The translations under genes were made by a program, and so were the position numbers. 9,900 nt of DNA from Dehalococcoides sp. (GTDB taxonomy: Bacteria; Chloroflexota; Dehalococcoidia; Dehalococcoidales; RBG-16-60-22). Positions 1 through 8,264 of this stretch are shown here, piece after piece. Below the pieces are notes generated by a model. That model made no database searches. It saw only the letters and a program-made list of their open reading frames with translations, and was not told the origin of the DNA. The stretch covers positions 1 through 9,900 of the forward strand of contig DAOUZD010000016.1 in NCBI GenBank assembly GCA_030665795.1. The letters run 5' to 3'. Position 1 is the stretch's first letter. Each line of letters begins with the position of its first letter.

Positions 1-21
1 CAGGATGCTGGCTTTCTTCAT
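1..21 (-). CDS. Start of a probable response regulator (partial)
   Basis: Only the first seven codons are inside the window (M-K-K-A-S-I-L), running off the left edge. The ATG lies one base after the TAA of the histidine kinase gene. It is preceded by GAGGAG (about 31-36, minus strand) with roughly 7 bases of spacing, so a translated, coupled downstream gene is well supported. Met-Lys-Lys followed by a hydrophobic strand is typical of the first beta strand of receiver domains (…ILIVDDE…). A gene tightly coupled to a histidine kinase is usually its response regulator. That identity is inferred from context; the receiver aspartate and the output domain are outside the window. Confidence 0.5.
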
Positions 22-22
22 G

Positions 23-1372
23 TTAATTCTCCTCTTCTGCTCGGATGGGCAGTCTGACGGTGAAGGTGCTGCCTTTGCCCACCTTACTTTGTACCTCGAT
101 GGTGCCGCCATGCCCCTCCACCAGGATACTGGTAACCGCCAGACCCAGACCAATGCCCTTGGCCTTGGTAGTGAAGAGCGGTTCGAAGACTTTCTGTTGC
201 TCCTTCGGCGGTATACCCACCCCGGTATCGGTGATAGAGACAGCCACCCACCCCGGTCTGAAGACTTCGGACTTGACCGCCAACTGGCCACCCTCAGGCA
301 TGGCCTGGATACCGTTGCGGATGATGTTGCTGAAGACTTGACCGAGCTGGTCGGGGTCGGCCAGGATAGCCACCAGCGATTCGTCCAGTTGCCTCACCAC
401 CTTCACATTATCCGGCACTTTGGCACCGGACAGCACCTCCTGGACGACTTCATTGATATCCATCTTGCGCCGGGTGGGGGGCTTGGGTCGGGCGAAGTCG
501 AGGAGGCTGCTGACGATGCGCTCCGATGTTGCCACCTCTTTGTCCAGTATCTCCAGGGTCTCCTTGACCTCCGGCTCGGGCCGCTTTAGAGCCATGTTGA
601 GGAAATAGGCGGCGTTCTTAATCGCCCCCAACGGGTTGCGCAGCTCGTGGCCTACTCCTCCAGCCAGTTGCCCCAGCACCACCAGCTTCTCTGACCGCAC
701 CAGCTTTTCCCGCATCTCCTTGAGCTCGGTGATGTCTTTGACAATGGCGGCAACACCTATTGCCTCGCCATCCTCTCCCCTGACCACAAAAACGGTTAAT
801 AAAATGGGAACCCGGGAACCGTCTTTTCTGATGTATTCCTTCTCATACTCGGCAGGTTTTCCGGTTCTTAAAACCCCGGCTACTATTCTGGCCTCCCATT
901 CGTGGTATTCTTCTGGTGTTATCTCCTGAAACTTCTTTCCGGCTAATAATTCCTCTTTTGAATAACCGGTTAGCTGGCAAAAGGCATTATTAACATCCAG
1001 TAATGTCCCATCAGAACTAGCAATTCCAATAGCATCTTTGGAGGAGTTGTATATGGCGCTGAGATGCTCTTGAGCTTCTCGGAGTTCTTTGGTGCGCTCT
1101 TTTACCAGTTTCTCAAGGTGATTGCGGTGTTTCCTCAATTCCTCCTCCGCCCGCTTGCGCTCTAAATCCAATTTAGATATATAAAAAATAGTCAACGCAC
1201 CAACCATAAATATAAAAAGTATTTCTATGACGACTTCTGTCCAGTTAACTGGTGTAGGGGGTGCGTTAAATACAAGAGCAGGGATATCAAATATCTCATC
1301 TACAGCTATTAAAAGCGCAGCTAGGATGAAGCTACCAATAAGTATAGTGATTCTTTTACTTCTCTTGAACAC
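23..1372 (-). CDS. PAS-domain sensor histidine kinase, membrane-anchored
   Basis: 449-residue two-component sensor kinase, expected to autophosphorylate on His and pass phosphate to a response regulator, probably the gene starting at 21. Two hydrophobic segments (about 8-25 and 47-65) flank an outside loop of only about 20 residues, so there is no extracytoplasmic sensor domain. A charged coiled coil (67-103) leads to a PAS domain (about 104-218, with the K-D-I-T-E-L linker at its end). The kinase core follows: H-box GHELRNPLG with phospho-acceptor His242, N-box around 349-359 (NIIRNGIQAMP), G1 DTGVGIP (382-388), F-box FEPLFTTK (396-403) and G2 GIGLGL (406-411). All catalytic motifs look intact. 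The core resembles the NtrB/AtoS-like HisKA class. The start used is GTG at 1372. An in-frame stop at 1391-1393 limits upstream choices, and the ribosome site is weak (AAGAAG is distant), so the start is less certain than the reading frame. The signal sensed cannot be told from sequence. Confidence 0.93.
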   Translation of the reverse strand: MFKRSKRITILIGSFILAALLIAVDEIFDIPALVFNAPPTPVNWTEVVIEILFIFMVGALTIFYISKLDLERKRAEEELRKHRNHLEKLVKERTKELREAQEHLSAIYNSSKDAIGIASSDGTLLDVNNAFCQLTGYSKEELLAGKKFQEITPEEYHEWEARIVAGVLRTGKPAEYEKEYIRKDGSRVPILLTVFVVRGEDGEAIGVAAIVKDITELKEMREKLVRSEKLVVLGQLAGGVGHELRNPLGAIKNAAYFLNMALKRPEPEVKETLEILDKEVATSERIVSSLLDFARPKPPTRRKMDINEVVQEVLSGAKVPDNVKVVRQLDESLVAILADPDQLGQVFSNIIRNGIQAMPEGGQLAVKSEVFRPGWVAVSITDTGVGIPPKEQQKVFEPLFTTKAKGIGLGLAVTSILVEGHGGTIEVQSKVGKGSTFTVRLPIRAEEEN

Positions 1373-1421
1373 CAGCCTGAACTTCTTTTTTAATTAAGGT
1401 TACGGTCAACGTCCTACCCCA

Positions 1422-1451
1422 AATATCACCTTTTGTCACATAATTTGTCAA
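1422..1451 (-). promoter_or_regulatory. Putative sigma-70-type promoter for the histidine kinase gene
   Basis: Read on the minus strand, a perfect -35 TTGACA (1451-1446) is followed after 18 bases by GATATT (1427-1422, 4 of 6 matches to TATAAT). A 17-base spacing gives the poorer TGATAT. The predicted transcript would start near 1415 and leave a leader of about 40 bases. The -35 is strong and the -10 is mediocre, which suggests a promoter that may need an activator. Confidence 0.5.
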
Positions 1452-1476
1452 GAGATGGACAGTTGGCATCGTGGTA

Positions 1477-1498
1477 AATCACCTCCATGGCGGTGATT
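1477..1498. repeat. Near-perfect 22-bp dyad, candidate operator
   Basis: Left arm AATCACCTCCA and right arm TGGCGGTGATT are reverse complements except at one position per arm (10 of 11 pairs), with no loop. The lack of a loop and of a T-tract argues for a protein-binding dyad rather than a terminator. It lies between the two divergent promoters, about 14 bp upstream of the -35 at 1512, and is centred near -60 relative to the start predicted for the isomerase operon. The half-site ATCACC recurs at 1425-1430, overlapping the -10 of the kinase promoter, exactly 53 bp from the copy at 1478. The binding protein is unknown; the neighbouring two-component regulator is one guess. Confidence 0.5.
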
Positions 1499-1511
1499 CT
1501 CCAAGTTAAAT

Positions 1512-1540
1512 TTGAAAAGATTGCGCTTTTGCGTTATAAA
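1512..1540 (+). promoter_or_regulatory. Sigma-70-type promoter of the isomerase-hom-thrC-folE cluster
   Basis: TTGAAA (1512-1517) and TATAAA (1535-1540) are separated by exactly 17 bases, each with 5 of 6 consensus matches. The predicted start is near 1547, giving a leader of about 37 bases before the TTG start at 1584. An upstream in-frame TTG at 1512 is the -35 element itself, so it cannot be the translation start on this transcript. Confidence 0.7.
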
Positions 1541-1583
1541 TATAAGAGCATTCGGCCAGTTTTACTGGAGAAAGGATTTAAGT

Positions 1584-2846
1584 TTGGCGAAAAAGAAGGC
1601 AGTGAAACCTCAGCGCATACTTACTAAACGTCAGCTTTCCCGGTGGCAGCAGCAGCAGAGGCGACAGCGTATTATTCTTGGCGTGGGTATTTTCGTCATC
1701 GCCACTATTATAGCGATTGTGGGCGTGGGGTGGTATATTGGACAGTATCAACCGCTGCATCAGCCGGCAATCAGAGTAAATGATGCTGAATTTAACATGA
1801 AATACTATGTTGAGATGCTCAAACTCCAGGGAGGAGACCAGCCGGCTTCATACCCGCCATACCTCGCCGATGAGGTGGTAACCAACATCGAGCAGATTGA
1901 ACTAATCAGGCAGGGAGCTTTGAAACTGGGAATCAGTGTCAGTGACGACGCGGTCAAGGAAGAACTGAAGAGTTCTGACCTGTCAAATACCGAGGTCCTT
2001 CGGGATTTGGTGAGAAACCAGCTGTTGATAAATAAGCTATTAGATGAATATTTTGGGCAGCAGGTGCCATTGTCTGCCGAACAGAGGCATGTCATGGCCA
2101 TGCTGCTGGAAAGTGAAGAGCAAGCCGCTGAGGTTAGAGCCAGGTTGGAGAATGGCGAGAGCTTTACCGAACTGGCTGAAGAGCTAACCCTGGAATCTTT
2201 TTCTAAAGCCAACCAGGGCGACTTTGGTTGGCTGCCTAAAGATATCTTGAATGACTTGTTCGATACTTCTATCGTTGAGTATATCTTCAGCGCTGAGGCA
2301 GGGATGTTGAGCCAGCCGGTATATGATGAGGAAATCAGCAAAGGAGTCGGCTACTGGCTGGTCAAAGTCTTAGACCGAAACGAAGAGGAAGAAGAAACCC
2401 ATGTTCAATTAATGCTCTTGGGTAGTGAAGCCGAGGCACAGCAGGTAACAGGCAGACTGGAGGCAGGTGAGGACTTTGCTACCCTGGCGAAAGAATTTTC
2501 TCAGCTTGCCGGAGTGGAGGAAAACGAGGGAGAATATTCGTTAGTCCCGGGTATGATTAGCCCAGTTATGGACGAGTTCGTTTTTGACCCGGAGACGGAG
2601 CTGGAAACACTAAGCGAGCCAATCCGTGACGAGACCATTGCCACTGAAGGAGGTTGCTGGCTAATAGAAGTCGTCGCTGAAGATGAGGATAGACGGATTG
2701 AGGTCGAGGATAGAGATTGGCTTAAGGCTAAGGCTTTAAACGAGTGGGCCTCTTCACTGTGGGAGGACCCGGAAAACGAGGTGGATGATAGTTATCTCGA
2801 TGACGAGAAAAAAGCCTGGGCAATAGAGCAAGCCATGCGGGGCTAG
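1584..2846 (+). CDS. Membrane-anchored SurA/PrsA-like peptidyl-prolyl isomerase with two parvulin-type domains
   Basis: 420-residue predicted extracytoplasmic foldase. A basic, Gln-rich cytoplasmic N-terminus (1-29, including a run of four Gln) precedes one membrane segment (about 30-53), giving an N-in anchor rather than a lipoprotein, as there is no lipobox Cys. A SurA_N-like helical region (about 65-160) follows. The first parvulin-like domain (about 168-266) keeps the initial His169, the GDFGW motif (212-216) and the closing GYWLVKVLDR pattern. The second domain (about 273-366) starts with THVQLMLL but its Gly-rich turn is degraded to GEYSLVPG, so it may be non-catalytic. The C-terminus is strongly acidic. 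TTG at 1584 is chosen as the start because AAAGGA (1571-1576) sits 7 bases upstream, the family-like MAKKK… sequence begins there, and the promoter lies just upstream. It is the first gene of the cluster, with 23 bases before hom. The domain assignment is by eye. Confidence 0.85.
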   Translation: MAKKKAVKPQRILTKRQLSRWQQQQRRQRIILGVGIFVIATIIAIVGVGWYIGQYQPLHQPAIRVNDAEFNMKYYVEMLKLQGGDQPASYPPYLADEVVTNIEQIELIRQGALKLGISVSDDAVKEELKSSDLSNTEVLRDLVRNQLLINKLLDEYFGQQVPLSAEQRHVMAMLLESEEQAAEVRARLENGESFTELAEELTLESFSKANQGDFGWLPKDILNDLFDTSIVEYIFSAEAGMLSQPVYDEEISKGVGYWLVKVLDRNEEEEETHVQLMLLGSEAEAQQVTGRLEAGEDFATLAKEFSQLAGVEENEGEYSLVPGMISPVMDEFVFDPETELETLSEPIRDETIATEGGCWLIEVVAEDEDRRIEVEDRDWLKAKALNEWASSLWEDPENEVDDSYLDDEKKAWAIEQAMRG

Positions 2847-2869
2847 AGCTAAAACAGAGGTACTAAACA

Positions 2870-4174
2870 ATGAAGAAACAGACTATTGGCATTGGCTTGA
2901 TGGGATTGGGAGTAGTCAGCGGACAAGTCGCTAAAGTTTTAACGGAGAAGGCAGATGTTTTGGCGGAGCAAGCTGGCTGCCCTCTGGTCCTGCGCAAGAT
3001 AAAGGTATTGCCCTCTGACCTAGATAGAGAGCAGGCACGCCAGATGCCGTCGGAACTCTTCACCACTGATGATGACGAGTTTTTCGACGAATCAGAAATA
3101 GATATCGTTGTTGAGGCGATAGGGGGAGAGAACCCGGCCCGAGAGTACCTGAAGCGAGCCATATCAAGTGGCAAGCATGTGGTCACCTCCAACAAGGAAG
3201 TTATTGCCAAGCACGGCGCAGAGCTACAGGCTTTAGCGCAACAATATGAGGTGGGGCTGCGTTATGAAGCCAGTGTCGGTGGGGGTATTCCCTTGATTAC
3301 CCCTTTTAAGTACGACCTGATAGCCAATGAGATAAGCGGTATTTATGCCATCATCAACGGGACGACCAACTATATCCTCACCCGAATGGCGAGGGAGGGC
3401 ATCGATTTTCCTTCGGCGCTAAAAAGCGCCCAAGAGTTAGGCTACGCCGAAGCCGATCCCGAAAATGATATTGAGGGCATTGATGCTCACTATAAATTGG
3501 CCATCCTGGCCTCTTTAGCCTTTCAAAGTCAAGTCAAACCTGAGGATATTTATCGTGAGGGGATTTCCCGAATTGCCAGTCGTGATTTCCGCTATGCGCA
3601 AGAGCTGGGATTCGCCATCAAGCTCCTGGCGATAGCCAAACAGGTTGATAACTCGATTGAAGTAAGAGTTCATCCGGTTTTCATTCCAGAAGACTCCCTA
3701 CTGGCCAAGGTTGACGGTGTTTATAATGCCATCCTGGTTGAAGGTGACCTGATCGGCAAGGTGCTTTTTTATGGTCAGGGCGCCGGGCCTCTACCCACCA
3801 GCAGTGCCGTTGTCGCTGATATTGTATCCTCGGCACAGGACATCAGCTTTGGCGTGGGCAATAGAATCAAGTGGAAACTGGAGTCGGGCAAGAAAATTAA
3901 ACCGATGGCGAAAATTGAAACCCGGTATTACCTCCGCATGAATTGCGCTGACCGTCCCGGTGTTCTGGCTCAAATTTCTACAATTCTGGGCGACCTTAAG
4001 ATCAGTATTGCCTCGGCTATCCAGAAGGAGGCAGACATTGTGGCCCAGTCCGCTGAGGTTGTGCTCATGACACACCCGTCTCAGGAGAAAGCGATGCAGC
4101 AGGCTTTGGGCAAGATAGCGCAACTTGAAGCGGTAAAGGAGATAAGTAACTTCATTCGGGTTGAGAGTATCTAA
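2870..4174 (+). CDS. hom: Homoserine dehydrogenase with C-terminal ACT domain
   Basis: 434-residue cytoplasmic enzyme that reduces aspartate semialdehyde to homoserine with NAD(P)H, at the branch to threonine and methionine. A Rossmann nucleotide-binding loop GLMGLGVVSG (9-18) is followed by TSNKE (106-110), ASVGGGIPLI (134-143), GTTNYIL (164-170), and the signature GYAEADPENDIEGIDAHYKL (191-210) carrying catalytic Asp205 and Lys209. An ACT domain (about 353-430, beginning YYLRMNCADRPGVL) is the usual site of threonine feedback inhibition. This is the monofunctional form, not fused to aspartokinase. The ATG has AGAGG (2856-2860) 9 bases upstream. The 23-bp gap to the isomerase and the 30-bp gap to thrC, both without a terminator, support co-transcription. 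No leader peptide or riboswitch is seen directly ahead of it. Confidence 0.97.
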   Translation: MKKQTIGIGLMGLGVVSGQVAKVLTEKADVLAEQAGCPLVLRKIKVLPSDLDREQARQMPSELFTTDDDEFFDESEIDIVVEAIGGENPAREYLKRAISSGKHVVTSNKEVIAKHGAELQALAQQYEVGLRYEASVGGGIPLITPFKYDLIANEISGIYAIINGTTNYILTRMAREGIDFPSALKSAQELGYAEADPENDIEGIDAHYKLAILASLAFQSQVKPEDIYREGISRIASRDFRYAQELGFAIKLLAIAKQVDNSIEVRVHPVFIPEDSLLAKVDGVYNAILVEGDLIGKVLFYGQGAGPLPTSSAVVADIVSSAQDISFGVGNRIKWKLESGKKIKPMAKIETRYYLRMNCADRPGVLAQISTILGDLKISIASAIQKEADIVAQSAEVVLMTHPSQEKAMQQALGKIAQLEAVKEISNFIRVESI

Positions 4175-4204
4175 GAACTGATAATTAAGGTGGTTATTTA
4201 GACG

Positions 4205-5260
4205 ATGCTGAAAACAGGGGTTCTATTTAAATATAAAGACCTGCTGCCGATTACCTCCAATACTCCGCTATTCTCACTGGGGGAGGGGGATACCCCTCTG
4301 GTCAGGTGTGACAGGCTAGCTAGAGAAATCGGCTGCGGGGAGCTATACTTCAAGCTGGAGGGATGCAATCCTACCGGCTCATTTAAGGATAGAGGCATGG
4401 TAGTTGCCGTAGCTAAGGCGTTGGAGGCGGATAGTAAGGCAATTATGTGTGCTTCCACCGGCAATACCAGTGCCTCCGCCGCCGCTTACGCTGCCTATTG
4501 CGGACTTACCTCGATTATTGTCGTGCCTGAGGGCAAGATTGCTCTCGGTAAGCTGGTGCAGGCGATTATCTATGGGGCGAAAATACTCGCCATTGACGGT
4601 AATTTTGACCAGGCTCTAAACATAGTCCGAACGCTAACCGAGAAACATCCGGTAACTCTGGTAAACTCCCTTAATCCACACCGCATCGAGGGGCAAAAAA
4701 CAGCCGCCTTTGAGATTGTTGACTTTTTGGGGGAGTCGCCGGACTACCTTTTTATCCCGGTAGGTAACGCCGGTAATATTACTGCCTACTGGAAAGGTTT
4801 TCTGGAATACCATCAAGCCGGCAAGACAAGTAAGAAACCCAAGATGATGGGCTTTCAAGCGCAAGGGGCGGCCCCCATTGTCCACGGCTATGCTATCGAA
4901 AAACCAGAAACGGTGGCCACCGCGATACGCATCGGGAATCCCGCCAGTTGGCAGAAGGCAGTTGCCGCTCGCGATGAATCTGGGGGTATTATTGACCTGG
5001 TTAGTGATGATGAAATCCTGTCCGCCCAGAAACTTCTGGCAACCAAGGCCGGTGTCTTTGGTGAGCCAGCTTCAGGAGCTTCCCTAGCCGGACTCATCAA
5101 GCTCTCGCGTAAGGTGACGGACTTCTCTCAAAAGAGAGTAGTTTGCGTGATAACTGGTACCGGTTTGAAGGATACCGATACCGCCTTGAAAGACACCCCG
5201 CCCTTTCTTCAACTCCCGGCTGATATCGCGTCTGTGGAACAGGCGTTAGGCTGGAGTTAA
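4205..5260 (+). CDS. thrC: Threonine synthase, PLP-dependent
   Basis: 351-residue cytoplasmic enzyme converting O-phosphohomoserine to threonine and phosphate. It has the fold-type II PLP pattern: [10 protein letters not shown] with the Schiff-base lysine Lys61, STGNTSAS (84-91), the phosphate-binding loop VGNAGN (186-191), EPASGAS (287-293), and TGTGLKD (317-323) near the cofactor ring. Its length and short N-terminus match the compact bacterial/archaeal class rather than the longer E. coli-type ThrC. AAGGTGG (4187-4193) is about 11 bases before the ATG, slightly long but usable. It follows hom by 30 bp. Homoserine kinase (thrB), which makes its substrate, is not next to it here and must be elsewhere or replaced by another kinase. 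Confidence 0.96.
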   Translation: MLKTGVLFKYKDLLPITSNTPLFSLGEGDTPLVRCDRLAREIGCGELYFKLEGCNPTGSFKDRGMVVAVAKALEADSKAIMCASTGNTSASAAAYAAYCGLTSIIVVPEGKIALGKLVQAIIYGAKILAIDGNFDQALNIVRTLTEKHPVTLVNSLNPHRIEGQKTAAFEIVDFLGESPDYLFIPVGNAGNITAYWKGFLEYHQAGKTSKKPKMMGFQAQGAAPIVHGYAIEKPETVATAIRIGNPASWQKAVAARDESGGIIDLVSDDEILSAQKLLATKAGVFGEPASGASLAGLIKLSRKVTDFSQKRVVCVITGTGLKDTDTALKDTPPFLQLPADIASVEQALGWS

Positions 5261-5301
5261 CCGTACTGCCGAGTAGCCACCCCCAAAGAAGGAGGACTAG
5301 A

Positions 5302-5871
5302 ATGTTTGATGAGGCTAAGATTAAAACAGCGATAGCTTCTATCATTGAGGCTATTGGGGAAGACCCTAACCGGGAGGGAATGGTCGGTACTCCCGAACGG
5401 GTGGCGGAGATGTATGCCGAGCTTTTTGGGGGAATGGGTCAGGACCCTAGGGAGGAGCTGAAAGTAGGTTTTCAGCTAGGCCACCGGGAAATGGTTGTTT
5501 TAAGGGATATTCCCTTTTATTCTATGTGTGAGCACCACCTCTTGCCATTTTACGGCGTCGCCCATGTCGGCTATATTCCCAACGAGGAAGGCCGTATTGT
5601 CGGCATCAGCAAACTAGCCCGGGTGGTAGAAATCATTGCCAAGCGCCCCCAGATTCAGGAGAAAATGACCACCGAGATTGCTGATGCGATTATGGACGCC
5701 ATCAAGCCAGATGGAGTGGCGGTAGTTATTCAGGCGGAACACCTGTGCATGATAATGCGCGGCATCAAGAAACCGGGAAGCAATGTGATTACCTCGGCAC
5801 TCAGGGGTATTTTCAAGCGCAAAGCAGCCAGCAGAGCCGAATTTTTCTCGCTGATTCAGGGAAGTAAGTAA
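5302..5871 (+). CDS. folE: GTP cyclohydrolase I
   Basis: 189-residue cytoplasmic enzyme that converts GTP to 7,8-dihydroneopterin triphosphate, the first step towards folate and other pterins. The zinc ligands are visible as Cys76 and His79 in [10 protein letters not shown] and Cys149 in EHLCM; His78 and His147 match the catalytic histidines. The family signature [21 protein letters not shown] (101-121) is present, so this is the classical type IA (FolE) form. The start is clear: GGAGG (5291-5295) lies 6 bases from the ATG. It ends the plus-strand cluster, 41 bp after thrC, and converges with gyrB across a 15-bp gap. I see no clean terminator there, so the operon may read into gyrB antisense or end at an unrecognised site. 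Its link to threonine synthesis is positional only. Confidence 0.97.
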   Translation: MFDEAKIKTAIASIIEAIGEDPNREGMVGTPERVAEMYAELFGGMGQDPREELKVGFQLGHREMVVLRDIPFYSMCEHHLLPFYGVAHVGYIPNEEGRIVGISKLARVVEIIAKRPQIQEKMTTEIADAIMDAIKPDGVAVVIQAEHLCMIMRGIKKPGSNVITSALRGIFKRKAASRAEFFSLIQGSK

Positions 5872-5886
5872 GCGGTTATTTGGGCA

Positions 5887-7836
<1,950 letters not shown>

Positions 7837-7870
7837 CTAACTCCTTGAGGGTGATGATATTGAACGGAGA

Positions 7871-7914
7871 AAAAGAAAAAGCAAGTCTCCAACCTGAAAT
7901 CTTGAAGAACTTGC
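7871..7914 (-). terminator. Possible intrinsic terminator/attenuator in the gyrB leader
   Basis: On the minus strand GCAAGT, a bulged T, and CTTC (7914-7904) pair with GGAG-ACTTGC (7890-7881) to give a 10-bp stem including one G-U pair, with a 13-base loop. It is followed at once by TTTTTCTTTT and another T. It lies between the predicted gyrB promoter and the gyrB start, so transcripts may end early unless antitermination occurs. The bulge and large loop make it weaker than the pyrR terminator. No protein or ligand site is recognised. Confidence 0.45.
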
Positions 7915-7953
7915 CAGCTACCGAAATCTAATTTACGCATTTAAACTAATGTA

Positions 7954-7982
7954 ATTGTAGCACAATTTAGCTATGAAGTAAA
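7954..7982 (-). promoter_or_regulatory. Putative gyrB promoter with extended -10
   Basis: On the minus strand TACAAT (7959-7954, 5 of 6 matches) is preceded by TGC, forming an extended -10. A -35-like TTTACT (7982-7977, 4 of 6) is 17 bases upstream. The predicted start is near 7947, giving a leader of about 120 bases before the gyrB ATG. No other minus-strand promoter closer to gyrB looks as good. Confidence 0.55.
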
Positions 7983-7990
7983 GCTGTGAG

Positions 7991-8019
7991 AGCTTAAAAA
8001 CGTGGAGTTTTTATTAGCT
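7991..8019. repeat. AT-rich imperfect inverted repeat
   Basis: AGCT-TAAAAAC (7991-8001) and GTTTTTA-TT-AGCT (8007-8019) form a 4+7 bp hairpin with a 5-base loop (GTGGA) and a 2-base bulge. It lies just upstream of the predicted gyrB -35 and has no gene on either strand that it would obviously terminate. It could be a protein site, a curved-DNA element or chance in AT-rich DNA. Confidence 0.3.
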
Positions 8020-8112
8020 TTATAAAAAAACCCCTTAAAAATCAGATAGAGTCACCCATTATGAGAGATTGTTTCTTGACCTCGCCCCCTTAAATAAATT
8101 AGCAAAACCTAT

Positions 8113-8141
8113 TTGCAATAATTCTTTTAATATGTTATACT
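8113..8141 (+). promoter_or_regulatory. Promoter of the pyrR-pyrB operon
   Basis: TTGCAA (8113-8118, 4 of 6 matches) and TATACT (8136-8141, 5 of 6) are 17 bases apart. The -10 is preceded by TG one base away, an extended -10. Transcription should start near 8148, producing a leader of about 117 bases that contains the PyrR attenuator. Confidence 0.75.
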
Positions 8142-8174
8142 TATTCTAAACTACAGAGAGGGAAAGAATTTGAA

Positions 8175-8205
8175 CCTTTAAGCTGGTCCGGAGAGGCTGG
8201 CAAGG
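8175..8205 (+). promoter_or_regulatory. PyrR-binding loop (anti-antiterminator) RNA
   Basis: GGTCCGGAGAGGCT (8185-8198) matches the Bacillus PyrR-binding consensus ARUCCNGNGAGGYU at 13 of 14 positions (first A is G). The fold also fits: lower stem CCTT/AAGG (8175-8178 with 8202-8205), a 5'-side bulge TAA (8179-8181), upper stem GCTGGTC/GGCTGGC and hexaloop CGGAGA (8189-8194). By analogy with Bacillus, PyrR loaded with UMP binds here, blocks the antiterminator and lets the terminator form, shutting off pyr expression when pyrimidines are plentiful. Confidence 0.9.
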
Positions 8206-8244
8206 GAAAATAGAAGAGCCAAAATAACACAACCTCTTGCCAGC
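8196..8244 (+). promoter_or_regulatory. Antiterminator of the pyr attenuator
   Basis: GCTGGCAAG (8196-8204), the 3' side of the PyrR-binding loop, is the exact reverse complement of CTTGCCAGC (8236-8244), the 5' arm and loop of the terminator. Two further pairs (8205 with 8235, 8206 with 8234) extend it to 11 bp. It is mutually exclusive with both the PyrR-binding loop and the terminator, as required for the three-state PyrR mechanism. Confidence 0.85.
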
Positions 8245-8264
8245 TAGGGTAAGAGGTTATTTTT
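8231..8264 (+). terminator. Intrinsic terminator of the pyr attenuator, abutting the pyrR start
   Basis: AACCTCTTGCC (8231-8241) pairs with GGTAAGAGGTT (8248-8258) in an 11-bp stem (one G-U pair) with loop AGCTAG, followed by ATTTTT up to the base before the pyrR ATG. The 3' arm includes AAGAGG (8251-8256), the only plausible pyrR ribosome site, so the hairpin should also mask translation initiation. Confidence 0.88.

Noticed and set aside
5..589. Plus-strand open frame of 194 codons opposite the histidine kinase
   Set aside because: It mirrors the conserved kinase core on the other strand, has no ribosome site and an unnatural composition, so it is a shadow frame.
1512..1583. Upstream TTG giving a 24-residue N-terminal extension to the isomerase
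   Set aside because: That TTG is the -35 element of a good promoter, has no ribosome site, and the extension does not look like the family. TTG at 1584 has AAAGGA at ideal spacing.
7910..7920. A T-box or other known riboswitch in the gyrB leader
   Set aside because: No T-box sequence or other known riboswitch core is recognisable; only the simple hairpin with a U-tract is supported.
8061..8093. Short ORF (ATG to TAA, 10 codons) in the gyrB-pyrR region as a leader peptide
   Set aside because: No ribosome site, located upstream of the pyrR promoter, and no run of regulatory codons.
8076..8104. TTGACC as the -35 of a second plus-strand promoter
   Set aside because: The position 17 bases downstream (TTAGCA) is a poor -10, and the promoter at 8113-8141 is much better.
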